This document shows, one piece after another, positions 56,681 through 64,000 of a stretch of DNA of 64,000 bases. Position numbers and translations under genes: made by a program. Position 1 is the first letter of the stretch. Each line of letters begins with the position of its first letter. Below the pieces are notes generated by a model. That model saw only the letters and a program-made list of their open reading frames with translations. It did not search any database and was not told where the DNA came from. The DNA comes from JAJTGZ01 sp964403525 (GTDB taxonomy: Bacteria > Planctomycetota > Phycisphaerae > Phycisphaerales > UBA1924), in assembly GCA_964403525.1 (NCBI GenBank), contig CAYOGE010000015.1, positions 1 to 64,000 of the forward strand, in the 5' to 3' direction.

Positions 56681-57421
56681 ATGAAGAAGGAAGCGATCAA
56701 GATTCAAACGGCCGTCCGCACCAAGCACGGCTCCCGCTACTCCCAGCGCCTCCGCGCACAGGGCCGCATGCCCGGCGTGGTCTACGGGCACAAGCAGGAC
56801 CCCGTCTCGGTCGACTTTGACGCCAAGGAACTCCTCGGGCACGTGCGCGGCGGGCAGAAGGTCTTCACGCTCGCGATGGCCGGCCAGGCCGACGGGCAGA
56901 TGGTGCTGATCCGCGACGTGCAGTTCGACTACCTGGGCAACAACCCGGTGCACGTCGACTTCGCCCGCGTTGACGCCAACGAGCGCGTGCACACCAAGGT
57001 GCGCATCCAGCTCAAGGGCGACGCCAAGGGCCTCAAGACCGCCGGCGCGATCCTCGTCCACCCGTTCTCTGAGATCGAGATCGAGTGCCGCGTGATCGAC
57101 CTGCCCGAGTTCATCTCGGTCGACATCAGCGAACTGGACATGAACCAGCAGATCACCGCCGGTGAGGTCAAGCTCCCCGCCGACGACATGAAGCTCATCA
57201 CCGACACGCACTCGGTGGTCGCGCAGATCGTCGAGGCTGTTGAAGAGGTCGTCGCCGAGGCCGCCACGGTCGCGACCACCGCCGTCGCCGGGCCCGAGGT
57301 TATCGGCGAGAAGGAACGCCTCGAGAAGGCCGCCGCCGATGCCAAGGCCGGTGCCAAGCCCGCCGCAGGCGCCAAGCCCGCCGCGGGTGCGCCCGCCGCC
57401 AAGCCGGCCGCGAAGAAGTAA
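56681..57421 (+). CDS. rplY: Ribosomal protein L25 (Ctc form)
   Basis: 246 aa. The N-terminal L25 domain (KKEAIKIQTAVRTKHGSRYSQRLRAQGRMPGVVYG) binds 5S rRNA; the second domain (LDMNQQITAGEVKLPADDMKL) is the TL5/Ctc beta part. An Ala/Lys/Pro-rich tail of about 50 residues (KPAAGAKPAAGAPAAK) ends the protein. ATG preceded by AAAGGAAACGAGTT. It lies between prs and pth, a common arrangement. Confidence 0.92.
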   Translation: MKKEAIKIQTAVRTKHGSRYSQRLRAQGRMPGVVYGHKQDPVSVDFDAKELLGHVRGGQKVFTLAMAGQADGQMVLIRDVQFDYLGNNPVHVDFARVDANERVHTKVRIQLKGDAKGLKTAGAILVHPFSEIEIECRVIDLPEFISVDISELDMNQQITAGEVKLPADDMKLITDTHSVVAQIVEAVEEVVAEAATVATTAVAGPEVIGEKERLEKAAADAKAGAKPAAGAKPAAGAPAAKPAAKK

Positions 57422-57432
57422 TCAACCACGGT

Positions 57433-57456
57433 CCGCCACGCCTAACGGCGTGGCGG
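57433..57456 (+). terminator. Hairpin after rplY
   Basis: CCGCCACGCC-TAAC-GGCGTGGCGG, a perfect 10-bp stem 12 bases after the L25 stop. There is no T-run, so intrinsic termination is uncertain. Confidence 0.45.
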
Positions 57457-57467
57457 CCGATTCAAGA

Positions 57468-57551
57468 GGCATCAGCCATCAGGAGTCAGGCATCAGGGCA
57501 AGGCCCGCTGTCGTTGCCTTCACTGATGCCTGATCGCCGATGCCTGATGCC
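57468..57551. repeat. Inverted heptamer-repeat arrays, GGCATCA type
   Basis: Forward units GGCATCA, GCCATCA, GGAGTCA, GGCATCA, GGGCAAG (57468-57502). After a 21-base centre come inverted units TGATGCC, TGATCGC, CGATGCC, TGATGCC (57524-57551), six bases before the pth start. The two arms form an imperfect cruciform; one arm shares 19 exact bases with 54734-54752. Confidence 0.75.
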
Positions 57552-57556
57552 CCCTT

Positions 57557-58135
57557 ATGAAGCTCATCGTCGGCCTCGGCAATCCCGGCCCGCAGTACGA
57601 GAAGACGCGGCACAACGCGGGCTTCCTGGCGCTTGACCGTCTCATCGCGCAGTTTGCGCGTTCGGTCGCAGCGCGGCAGAAGTTCGGCGGCGAAGTCGTC
57701 GAGACGGAGATCCAAAGCGAGCGGTGCCTTCTGCTGAAACCGATGCGGTTCATGAACTGCTCGGGCAGCAGCGTGCAGGAGGCCGCGGGGTTCTACAAGG
57801 TGGCCGTCGGCGACATCATCGTGATGCACGACGACACGGCCTTCCCTGTCGGCACGGTGAAAGTGCGCGGCGAGGGCGGTCACGGCGGACACAACGGCCT
57901 GCGCGACATCGACCGGGCCCTGGGCACACAGGCCTACGCACGCGTGCGGATCGGCGTCGAGGCCAAGCCCGCCGAGTACGCCGACCTTGCCGACTGGGTT
58001 CTCAGCCGCTTCACGGGCGACGAGCTCAAGCGGCTGGAACCAGCCCTGGACCGCGCGGCAGAGGGGGCCATGCTTTTCGCCAAGTTCGGGCTGGCGAAGG
58101 CGATGAACGTGGTCAATGCCCCTGCGGTAGCTTAA
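57557..58135 (+). CDS. pth: Peptidyl-tRNA hydrolase
   Basis: 192 aa. It releases tRNA from stalled peptidyl-tRNA. Opening MKLIVGLGNPGPQYEKTRHNAGF has catalytic H19; MRFMNCSGSSV, GHGGHNGLRDI and ALGTQAYARVRIGV are all present. It follows rplY with a heptamer array in between. Confidence 0.95.
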   Translation: MKLIVGLGNPGPQYEKTRHNAGFLALDRLIAQFARSVAARQKFGGEVVETEIQSERCLLLKPMRFMNCSGSSVQEAAGFYKVAVGDIIVMHDDTAFPVGTVKVRGEGGHGGHNGLRDIDRALGTQAYARVRIGVEAKPAEYADLADWVLSRFTGDELKRLEPALDRAAEGAMLFAKFGLAKAMNVVNAPAVA

Positions 58136-58171
58136 CAAACCCCCTCCCCGACCTCGCGGACTCGGTCACCC

Positions 58172-58190
58172 CTCCCGCTGGGAGCGGGAG
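58172..58190. repeat. REP-like hairpin after pth
   Basis: CTCCCGCT-GGG-AGCGGGAG, a perfect 8-bp stem without a T-run, in a C-rich context similar to the 54602-54626 palindrome. Confidence 0.4.
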
Positions 58191-58255
58191 AGTTCGGGCG
58201 CTATGCTTGTCCCCTTGGTTTCGGCCCGCGGACGTGTGTCCAACCGGCCGGACCG

Positions 58256-58282
58256 ACATGCCCCGGCGAATCCCGGGGACCC
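58256..58282 (+). promoter_or_regulatory. Leader hairpin before rpsF
   Basis: CCCCGG-CGAAT-CCCGGGG type hairpin, 18 bases upstream of the S6 start. S6 genes often have regulatory leaders; no specific motif can be confirmed by eye. Confidence 0.3.
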
Positions 58283-58299
58283 ATACTGAAAGGTTTCCC

Positions 58300-58725
58300 A
58301 TGCGGTACATCCCCACGGTTGCGTACGAAGCGATGCTCCTGTTCCCCCAGTCGGCCAACGTCGACCTCAAGGGCACGGTCGAGTTCATCAAAGAGACCAT
58401 CACCAAGAACGGCGCTGAGATCATCAGCCTCAAGAAATGGGGCGACCGCCAGCTCGCCTACTCGATCAACAAGCAGAAGCGCGGCGTCTACATCCTCGTC
58501 TACTTCAACTCCCCCACCGACAAGCTCGCGGCGATCGACCGTGCCTTCACGCTCTCAGAGAGCCTGATGCGCCACCTGATCACCCGCGCCGACCACCTCA
58601 CCGTTGAGGAAATGAAGTCGACCGACGGCCAGATCGACCTGACCATCGAGGCCAACCTGCGCATGGCCGCTCAGCCCACCGAGGCTGCGCCCGTCCCCCA
58701 GGCCGCTCCCGCCGGCGAGGAATAA
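58300..58725 (+). CDS. rpsF: 30S ribosomal protein S6
   Basis: 141 aa. YEAMLLFPQSANVDLKGTVEFIKETITKNGAEIISLKKWGDRQLAYSINKQKRGVYIL matches the S6 ferredoxin-like fold. A C-terminal Ala/Pro tail extends it beyond the usual 95-110 aa. The usual neighbours rpsR and rplI are not adjacent. The ATG at 58300 follows GAAAGGTTTCCC. The longer frame upstream is spurious. Confidence 0.92.
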   Translation: MRYIPTVAYEAMLLFPQSANVDLKGTVEFIKETITKNGAEIISLKKWGDRQLAYSINKQKRGVYILVYFNSPTDKLAAIDRAFTLSESLMRHLITRADHLTVEEMKSTDGQIDLTIEANLRMAAQPTEAAPVPQAAPAGEE

Positions 58726-58763
58726 GCCTCACCGCTCGTTGATGCCCTATCACCAAGATCAAC

Positions 58764-58794
58764 GCAGGCCCGGGTTCACCCCGGGCCTGTTTCA
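58764..58794 (+). terminator. Terminator of rpsF
   Basis: CAGGCCCGGG-TTCAC-CCCGGGCCTG-like stem followed by TTTCATT, 40 bases after the S6 stop. Confidence 0.7.
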
Positions 58795-58837
58795 TTGTGG
58801 GCGCGGCCGCGCGATGGTCTTGGCCCGGATGCACAAC

Positions 58838-58863
58838 GACCCGGGCACCGAAGGCCCGGGTCG
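58838..58863 (-). terminator. Hairpin after tRNA-Ser
   Basis: CGACCCGGGC/GCCCGGGTCG, a perfect 10-bp stem nine bases after the tRNA 3' end on the minus strand. Only a weak GTTGT follows it. Confidence 0.5.
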
Positions 58864-58871
58864 TCTGCAAG

Positions 58872-58962
58872 CGGAGAAGGAGGGATTCGAACCCTCGTTA
58901 CAGGCCTAAACCCGTAAACCGGTTTAGCAAACCGGCGCCTTCAGCCGCTCGGCCACCTCTCC
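58872..58962 (-). tRNA. tRNA-Ser (GCU)
   Basis: 91 nt, class II with a long variable arm. Acceptor GGAGAGG pairs with CTTCTCC (one G-U). The anticodon arm CCGGT-TTGCTAA-ACCGG gives anticodon GCT, and the T-arm is GAGGGTTCGAATCCCTC. No CCA is encoded. Confidence 0.93.
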
Positions 58963-59132
58963 GGAAGTCGGGTCAATCATCGGCGGCTCGGTGCCGTGAA
59001 TCAAACGGGAAATCCGAGGGTTTTCGCGGGCCTGCGGGGGCGCTCCCGGGCAGACTCTGCCCCCTGCAGGAGGGCACCGGCCCCCACCCAGCCGCAAAAG
59101 CAGCACGGGCCGCTCCCTACCCTCGACGCACG

Positions 59133-60080
59133 ATGGCGAAGAAGACCACACCGCGGCGGAGCAACCAACCAACGACGACCGACCGCGTGGTGCCCGTCGG
59201 GCTCACGCAGTTTGCCTGCGTCGAGAGCCCGGCGGAGAACCGCAAGCGGCAGTTGGCCCTGATCGAACAGGCCGCCAAGGCGGGGGCCAGGATCGTCTGC
59301 ACGCAGGAGATGTTCACCAGCCAGTACTTCTGTCAGGTGGAGGACCACCGGTTCTTCTCGCTGGCCGAGAGCATCCCCGGCCCGAGCACCGACGCGTGCT
59401 GCAAGCTGGCGAAGAAGTACGGCATCGTGATCGTCGCGTCGCTATTTGAGAAGCGGGCGAGCGGGCTCTATCACAACACCGCCGCGGTGATCGATGCCGA
59501 CGGCTCGCTGATGGGCGTCTACCGCAAGATGCACATCCCCGACGACCCGCTGTATTACGAGAAGTTCTACTTCACGCCAGGCGACCTGGGCTTCAAGGCG
59601 TGGAAGACGCGCCACGCGACCATCGGCGTGCTGATCTGCTGGGACCAGTGGTTCCCTGAGGGCGCACGCCTCACCGCGATGCAGGGGGCCGAGATCCTCT
59701 TCTACCCCACCGCCATCGGCTGGCACCCCAGTGAGAAGCGCGAGTACGGCGAGGCCCAGCACGACTCGTGGGAGACGTCGATGCGCGCACACGCCATCGC
59801 CAACGGCTGCTATGTGTGCGCTCCCAACCGCGTGGGGCACGAGTTCATCGCCGGGCCCGACGGCAAGCCCGTGAGCAAGGACGGCATCCAGTTCTGGGGC
59901 CAGTCGTTCGCCGCGTCACCCAACGGGCAGGTGATGCACCGCGCGGCCGTCGACAAGCCGGGCGTGATGGTCGTCGACTGCGACCTCGATAAGGTCGAGT
60001 TCGCGCGTACACACTGGCCGTTCCTGCGGGACCGGCGGATCGACGCGTACGGCGATATGACCAAGCGGTTCAGCGTGTAA
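59133..60080 (+). CDS. aguB: N-carbamoylputrescine amidohydrolase
   Basis: 315 aa, nitrilase family. The Glu-Lys-Cys triad is E59 (VCTQEMF), K132 (YRKMHIP) and C169 (LICWDQWFPE). The sequences FTSQYFCQ, HIPDDPLYYEKFYFTPGD and GWHPSEKREYG are typical of N-carbamoylputrescine amidase. It converts N-carbamoylputrescine to putrescine. It is followed by agmatine deiminase, supplying its substrate. The ATG at 59133 is chosen because upstream frame crosses tRNA-Ser. Confidence 0.93.
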   Translation: MAKKTTPRRSNQPTTTDRVVPVGLTQFACVESPAENRKRQLALIEQAAKAGARIVCTQEMFTSQYFCQVEDHRFFSLAESIPGPSTDACCKLAKKYGIVIVASLFEKRASGLYHNTAAVIDADGSLMGVYRKMHIPDDPLYYEKFYFTPGDLGFKAWKTRHATIGVLICWDQWFPEGARLTAMQGAEILFYPTAIGWHPSEKREYGEAQHDSWETSMRAHAIANGCYVCAPNRVGHEFIAGPDGKPVSKDGIQFWGQSFAASPNGQVMHRAAVDKPGVMVVDCDLDKVEFARTHWPFLRDRRIDAYGDMTKRFSV

Positions 60081-60113
60081 GTTTGTGAATAACGAAGGAT
60101 CGAAGGGATCGAA

Positions 60114-61241
60114 GTGAAAACACCGCGCTCGCTTGGCTACGCCTTTCCCCCCGAATGGGCCCCCCACTGCGGCACGTGGCTCTCGTGGCCGCGGCCCGAG
60201 GGCATCTCCTTCCCGGGGCGGTATCACCACATCGCGGCGAACCTCGCCGGGCTTGTGCGCGCGATCGCGCTGCACGAGGATGTGCACATCAACGTCCCCA
60301 ACGAGAACTACCACCGCATCGCACAGGAGACCCTCGCCACCAACGGTGTCGAGAAGAAACTCCTCGCCGGCAAGTCGCAGGCCGTCTTCTTCCACTACAT
60401 CATGACCAACGAAGCGTGGTGCCGCGACCACGGGCCGGCGTTTGTGGTCAAGGGTGAAGCCAAGGGCCACGCCGGCAAGCAGGTCGCCGTCGTCGACTGG
60501 AAGTTCAACGCCTGGGGCGGCAAGTACCCGCCGTGGGACAGCGACGACGCCGTGCCGACAAAGATCGCCAGAGCGGCGAAGCTGAAGCTCTTCGATGCGC
60601 CGATCGTGATGGAGGGCGGCAGCGTCGAGTTCAACGGGCGCGGCACCATTCTCTCAACCAGCCAGTGCCTGCTGAACCCCAACCGCAACAGGGGCGTCTC
60701 GAAGTCGAAGATCGAGCAGCACCTGAAGGACTACTACGGACAGGAGCACATCGTCTGGCTCGCGGAGGAGATCGAGGGCGACGACACCGACGGGCACATC
60801 GACGACCTCGCCCGCTTCATCAACCCCACTACCGTCGCGATCGCGCTTGAAGACAACCCGCGCGACGCCAACTGCAAGCCGCTCCAGCGCGCGTTCCAAA
60901 AGCTTTGCAAGCTCCGCGACCAGAACGGCCACCACTTCGACATCGTCATCCTGCCGATGCCCAGGCCGGTGATCATCGAGGGCGAACGCTGCCCCGCGAC
61001 GTACATGAACTTCCACTTCGTCAACGGCGCCCTGCTGGTGCCCACCTTCGGCGACCGGTCAACCGAGGCCGAAGCCCTCTCCATCCTTCAGGACGAACTG
61101 CCGCACCTCAAGGTTGTCGGCGTCGACTGCCGCGAACTGATCTGGGGGCTCGGCTCAGTGCACTGCCTGACGCAGCAGGTGCCAAGCGTGCCGGGGCTCA
61201 AGGAGCGGTTGCGGAAGGTGGCGGCAAAGACGCCGGGGTGA
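60114..61241 (+). CDS. aguA: Agmatine deiminase
   Basis: 375 aa, peptidyl-arginine deiminase-like fold. It turns agmatine into N-carbamoylputrescine and ammonia. Marks: EWAPHCGTWLSWP, NEAWCRDHGPAF, FNAWGGKYPPWDSDD, VMEGGSVEFNGRGTILSTSQCLLNPNRN, GDDTDGHIDDLARF and the catalytic Cys near residue 351 (GLGSVHCLTQQ). GTG start with GAAGGGATCGAA upstream, part of a short GGATCGAA direct repeat. It works with aguB just upstream. Confidence 0.94.
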   Translation: MKTPRSLGYAFPPEWAPHCGTWLSWPRPEGISFPGRYHHIAANLAGLVRAIALHEDVHINVPNENYHRIAQETLATNGVEKKLLAGKSQAVFFHYIMTNEAWCRDHGPAFVVKGEAKGHAGKQVAVVDWKFNAWGGKYPPWDSDDAVPTKIARAAKLKLFDAPIVMEGGSVEFNGRGTILSTSQCLLNPNRNRGVSKSKIEQHLKDYYGQEHIVWLAEEIEGDDTDGHIDDLARFINPTTVAIALEDNPRDANCKPLQRAFQKLCKLRDQNGHHFDIVILPMPRPVIIEGERCPATYMNFHFVNGALLVPTFGDRSTEAEALSILQDELPHLKVVGVDCRELIWGLGSVHCLTQQVPSVPGLKERLRKVAAKTPG

Positions 61242-61242
61242 T

Positions 61243-62661
61243 CTACTGGATCGGAACATCCTCTATGACAATTTCGCCCTCGGGCATCAGGTCCAATGCG
61301 TCACGCGCGGCGGCGTAGCGCTCGTTTGGCACGAAGATGACGCGGCAATGCGAAGCACCGGGGGGGAGCTTCGGTGCGAGCCCCCAAGTGGCTTGGAACA
61401 CATCCGAATCGGAGCGCCAGCCGACCTTGTACTTCCCAAGCGGTACGCGCTCACCCTCCGCTTCAAGGTACACATTCCAAGCACCGCCTACGCGCACCCC
61501 CCGACCGACCGTCGGGGCTGCCGGCTTCGGCATGGCTGATCCGCCGCGCACAGTGACCGAAACGCCCGAGGATATACCACCCTTGCTGCCCATCACTACC
61601 ACCTGCAGTTGCGATGCAATCTGCTTCTTCAGCGCCACATCGTCGACGAGGGTCACCAGCGGCTTGTCCGGAGCCATTACTTCGACGGTGTAGTCCCTGA
61701 ATCCCTCGGCACGCCCCGGCGCGGTGTCCGTACGGCCCAAATACGCCTCCACCACAAAGTGAACCCGTACCGTGTGCTTGCCGATCGCTGTCGTTCCGAC
61801 GATCGGCACCGCTGCCAGTTGCCACGTCTGCGCGGGAGGCGGCACATGTGTCACCATCGCCGGCGCGTAGATGCAGGTGGCGATCCAGTCCGACGCCTCC
61901 TTTGAGGACTTCGGCGCCCTCGTCGGCTGTCGCTCGCCGTCCAGATCGATCCTGGTAACCCTCCTGCTGATGACCCAGGCGCCGCTGGCAGGAATGCGGC
62001 TCTCGCTTGCAGAGTAATTGATCAATCTCTCTACTAACGGGTCCTCGGGCCAGACGCGCTCGGGGACCTGCGCCGCCAGCAGCCGCGGCGAAATGACATG
62101 CGCGGCGAGCAGGTCTTTGCTGATCAAACCCTTTGCGGCAGCGTCGCCCACAAGCATGTTCAGGCTTGGGGGGAGCGACTCATCGCCGACCCGCATGTTG
62201 ACGATGGCAGTCGCCACGGTGCGCAGCGTCGAATCAGTTACCTCTCCCTTCACACTCCGGGCCACCAGTTCATCGCAGACGCTCTTTGGTGTGCTCGCCC
62301 CAAGCGCACGCATCTCGATCGCCAGAATCCACGTTGGCAGCAAGGCGCTGAGCCTTCCGGACATCGCCGAATCGACAAGCACCGAAGCCGGAACCGCCAG
62401 CGACGCAGCGACCAGCACCGCGCCGGTGAGAACCCGCCTGGTGTTGCGCCTGCGTTGAACCACTCGCACCGACTCTGGCCCTGAGAGCGCCGCGCCACAC
62501 TCTGGGCACACCGCCGCCTCGAGGCCGGTCAGATCAAACTCGCAGGCACGACAGGCCGTGTGCGGCTCAACCCGCTCGCCGCGGATACCGGCGATCACCA
62601 ACCACAGCCCTACAAGCAGCAGCCCCACCAGCAGCACAAGTACCAAAGCGCCGATCCCCAT
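61243..62661 (-). CDS. Zinc-ribbon membrane protein of unknown function
   Basis: 472 aa. An N-terminal helix (ALVLVLLVGLLLVGLWLVIAGI) is followed by a zinc ribbon CRACEFDLTGLEAAVCPECG (two CxxC pairs). A second helix (VLTGAVLVAASLAVPASVLVD) precedes a long soluble region without recognised domains. The zinc ribbon near a membrane helix is common in planctomycete proteins. It starts three bases after the pyrD stop, so it is probably in the same operon, and converges on aguA with one base between. Confidence 0.7.
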   Translation of the reverse strand: MGIGALVLVLLVGLLLVGLWLVIAGIRGERVEPHTACRACEFDLTGLEAAVCPECGAALSGPESVRVVQRRRNTRRVLTGAVLVAASLAVPASVLVDSAMSGRLSALLPTWILAIEMRALGASTPKSVCDELVARSVKGEVTDSTLRTVATAIVNMRVGDESLPPSLNMLVGDAAAKGLISKDLLAAHVISPRLLAAQVPERVWPEDPLVERLINYSASESRIPASGAWVISRRVTRIDLDGERQPTRAPKSSKEASDWIATCIYAPAMVTHVPPPAQTWQLAAVPIVGTTAIGKHTVRVHFVVEAYLGRTDTAPGRAEGFRDYTVEVMAPDKPLVTLVDDVALKKQIASQLQVVVMGSKGGISSGVSVTVRGGSAMPKPAAPTVGRGVRVGGAWNVYLEAEGERVPLGKYKVGWRSDSDVFQATWGLAPKLPPGASHCRVIFVPNERYAAARDALDLMPEGEIVIEDVPIQ

Positions 62662-62664
62662 ACA

Positions 62665-63660
62665 TCACCTTGCCGAGAGGCGGACCTCACCCACCAGTTC
62701 ACCCACACTCCCCACCCCCTGCCGCCCCACCCACTTCTCAAGCCCCCGCGCCACCTGCCGCGGCGAGCGCGGATCGGCGAACAGCGCCGTCCCCATCTGA
62801 AACGCCGCCGCCCCCGCGAGCATGTACGCCGCCCCCTGCTGCCACGACGCCACACCACCCGCGCCCACGATCGGCACCACCCGCTGCCCGCTCTCCTTCC
62901 GCGGCAGCATCACCCGGCGGTACGCGTCGTGCACGTGCTTGAGCGTGATCGGGTGCAGCGCCGGCCCGCTCAGCCCGCCGGTGGTGTTGCTGAGCGACGG
63001 CGTGCGCGTCTCCACGTCGATCGCCATCGCCGGATAGGTATTACCCAGCGTGATCGCGTCCGCCCCCCCGTCGCACGCCGCCCGCACAACGCCCATCAGG
63101 TCCGGCGTTGCCGGCGAGAGCTTGACGAAGAGCTTCGCGTGATGCACCAGCGGCCGCACAGCGCTCAGCAATTCAGCAAGCAGCGCCGCCGTGTGCCCAA
63201 ACTCCGTCCCCGTCTTCACGTTCGGGCACGAGACGTTCAGCTCAATCGCGTGCAGGTTGGCCGAGGCGCACCCGCCGCAGTCACCGATGAACGCGTCGAT
63301 GTTCGCCGCGCACTGCACATAGTCGTCGATCGAGAACCCCGCCACCGAGACGAACACCCGGCACGGCAGGGCACGCGCCTTGCCCGCGCTGCCGCTCAAG
63401 AACGCGTCCAGCCCCGGGTTCGCAAGCCCAACCGCGTTGAGCATCCCCGCCGCACCCGCCGGCAGCACGCGCCACGTCTGGTTTCCTTCGCGCGGCTGCG
63501 GCGTGATGCTCTTGGTCGTCAGCGCCCCCACCCCCGTCAGGTCGATCACACCAGCGACGTCGTCAACCAAACCGGCCGTGCCCGCGGCCAGGATGACCGG
63601 GTTCCGCAGCTCGATGCCCGCGAGCGAGACTGACAGCGGATTGGCGGTGTGTTGGGCCAT
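62665..63660 (-). CDS. pyrD: Dihydroorotate dehydrogenase (class 1B-like)
   Basis: 331 aa, TIM barrel with FMN. It oxidises dihydroorotate to orotate in pyrimidine synthesis. Marks: LRNPVILAAGTAG, LTTKSITPQPREGN, GLANPGLDAFL, HAIELNVSCPNVKTG (catalytic Cys, about residue 143), LFVKLSPATPD, TLGNTYPAMAID and IVGAGGVASWQQGAAYMLAGA with the FMN phosphate site. The NxSCPN cysteine places it with class 1, but no electron-transfer subunit pyrK is adjacent. Confidence 0.92.
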   Translation of the reverse strand: MAQHTANPLSVSLAGIELRNPVILAAGTAGLVDDVAGVIDLTGVGALTTKSITPQPREGNQTWRVLPAGAAGMLNAVGLANPGLDAFLSGSAGKARALPCRVFVSVAGFSIDDYVQCAANIDAFIGDCGGCASANLHAIELNVSCPNVKTGTEFGHTAALLAELLSAVRPLVHHAKLFVKLSPATPDLMGVVRAACDGGADAITLGNTYPAMAIDVETRTPSLSNTTGGLSGPALHPITLKHVHDAYRRVMLPRKESGQRVVPIVGAGGVASWQQGAAYMLAGAAAFQMGTALFADPRSPRQVARGLEKWVGRQGVGSVGELVGEVRLSAR

Positions 63661-63899
63661 TCGTGGCTGAGGGTAGCGGCGGCCGGTCGCGCGGCTGGGG
63701 CCGAGCGAAACTCAGGCATCTACGCCGGGTGATTTACCGGCATTCCAGGCCGCACCCCGCATCACCGCGACCGGAGCGGGGCGAAACCCCTTAGTTTCAG
63801 GCCGAATTGGAACCGATCGGCCGTGCGCGCCCAATCTAATTAAGCACGGATACGCCCGTCATTCTGGCGGGAAGTGTGCAAACAACGAAAGGGAACCAC

Positions 63900-64000
63900 A
63901 TGAAGAAGACCGCTATCGCTGCGCTCGCGCTCCTCGCACTGGCCGGGGCCGCAACCGCCGACGTCCGCGAGACGCAGACGTTTGCCGGGCCGTACCAGTC
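63900..64000 (+). CDS. Exported protein, start only (runs off the window)
   Basis: The first 33 codons begin MKKTAIAALALLALAGAATADVRETQTFAGP, a clear signal peptide with cleavage likely after ATA. AAAGGGAA lies seven bases before the ATG. The mature opening ETQTFAGPY is reminiscent of PEP-CTERM-type exported proteins, but there is too little sequence to assign a family. Confidence 0.6.
   Translation, partial: MKKTAIAALALLALAGAATADVRETQTFAGPYQ

Larger units (their letters stand above)
58726..59132. other. Gap holding terminators and tRNA-Ser
   Basis: No protein gene is supported between rpsF and aguB. It holds the two hairpins and the tRNA-Ser listed separately; the remaining 170 bases up to aguB show nothing recognisable. 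Confidence 0.5.

Noticed and set aside
58797..59132. N-terminal extension of the aguB frame
   Set aside because: It runs through the tRNA-Ser gene; the nitrilase homology starts after the ATG at 59133.
60091..60113. GGATCGAA direct repeats before aguA as a further heptamer array
   Set aside because: The spacing is eight to nine bases, not seven, and there are only two to three copies; probably chance or a local duplication including the ribosome binding site.

Overview
The window looks like a chromosomal segment of a planctomycete, most likely class Phycisphaerae. The support is high GC; a 23S-5S rRNA unit with no 16S beside it; a TIGR04138-type (Minf_1886) planctomycete/verrucomicrobial protein; an alternative complex III plus caa3-type oxidase locus; a futalosine-pathway gene; zinc-ribbon membrane proteins; and an exported Ig-like protein with dockerin-like repeats. 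No phage, insertion sequence, integrase or CRISPR array was seen. Taxonomy is inferred, since no search could be run.

Layout. 1-4.7 kb: a minus-strand cluster (TIM-barrel protein, cmk, plsC-like, futalosine hydrolase, PilM-like protein). 4.9-8.7 kb: plus-strand gcvH and a LolCDE/MacB-like ABC exporter pair. 8.7-10.3 kb: a DUF2330-like membrane protein. 10.35-13.8 kb: 5S and 23S rRNA on the minus strand, with a promoter, a long leader and a terminator but no 16S. 14.0-19.6 kb: a three-gene envelope locus with an actin-like/transmembrane fusion (PilM-PilN or GspL-like) and two single-pass proteins with Gly/Pro-rich segments. 19.9-26.7 kb: small housekeeping genes (CusF-like lipoprotein, 105-aa unknown, MEMO-like protein, Ig-like exported protein, cysteine-free family-4-like uracil-DNA glycosylase, AI-2E family permease, Minf_1886 protein, 3-methyladenine glycosylase). 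26.8-31.2 kb: system II cytochrome c biogenesis (CcsA and ResB). 31.3-36.0 kb: amidohydrolase, OmpA-family lipoprotein and a response regulator-HDOD protein.

36.0-52.1 kb: a 16-kb minus-strand respiratory block. Transcription runs ActA-B-C-D-E-F, a small membrane protein, a candidate promoter, SCO1, CoxB with a cytochrome c domain, CoxA, CoxC, CoxD and an unknown membrane protein. Heme A synthase (ctaA) is divergent at 52.4 kb. With the CcsA/ResB genes, the region encodes a quinol-to-oxygen electron transfer chain and much of its cofactor assembly. 54.6-58.8 kb: tRNA-Gln, a GlmU-type uridylyltransferase lacking the acetyltransferase domain, prs, L25, pth and S6. 58.9-61.2 kb: tRNA-Ser and the agmatine-to-putrescine pair aguB-aguA. 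61.2-64.0 kb: zinc-ribbon membrane protein, pyrD, and the start of an exported protein running off the end.

The least ordinary signals are two families of degenerate heptanucleotide tandem repeats in intergenic regions, the GspL-like three-gene locus, the cysteine-free glycosylase, and a lipoprotein start codon buried in a terminator-shaped hairpin.
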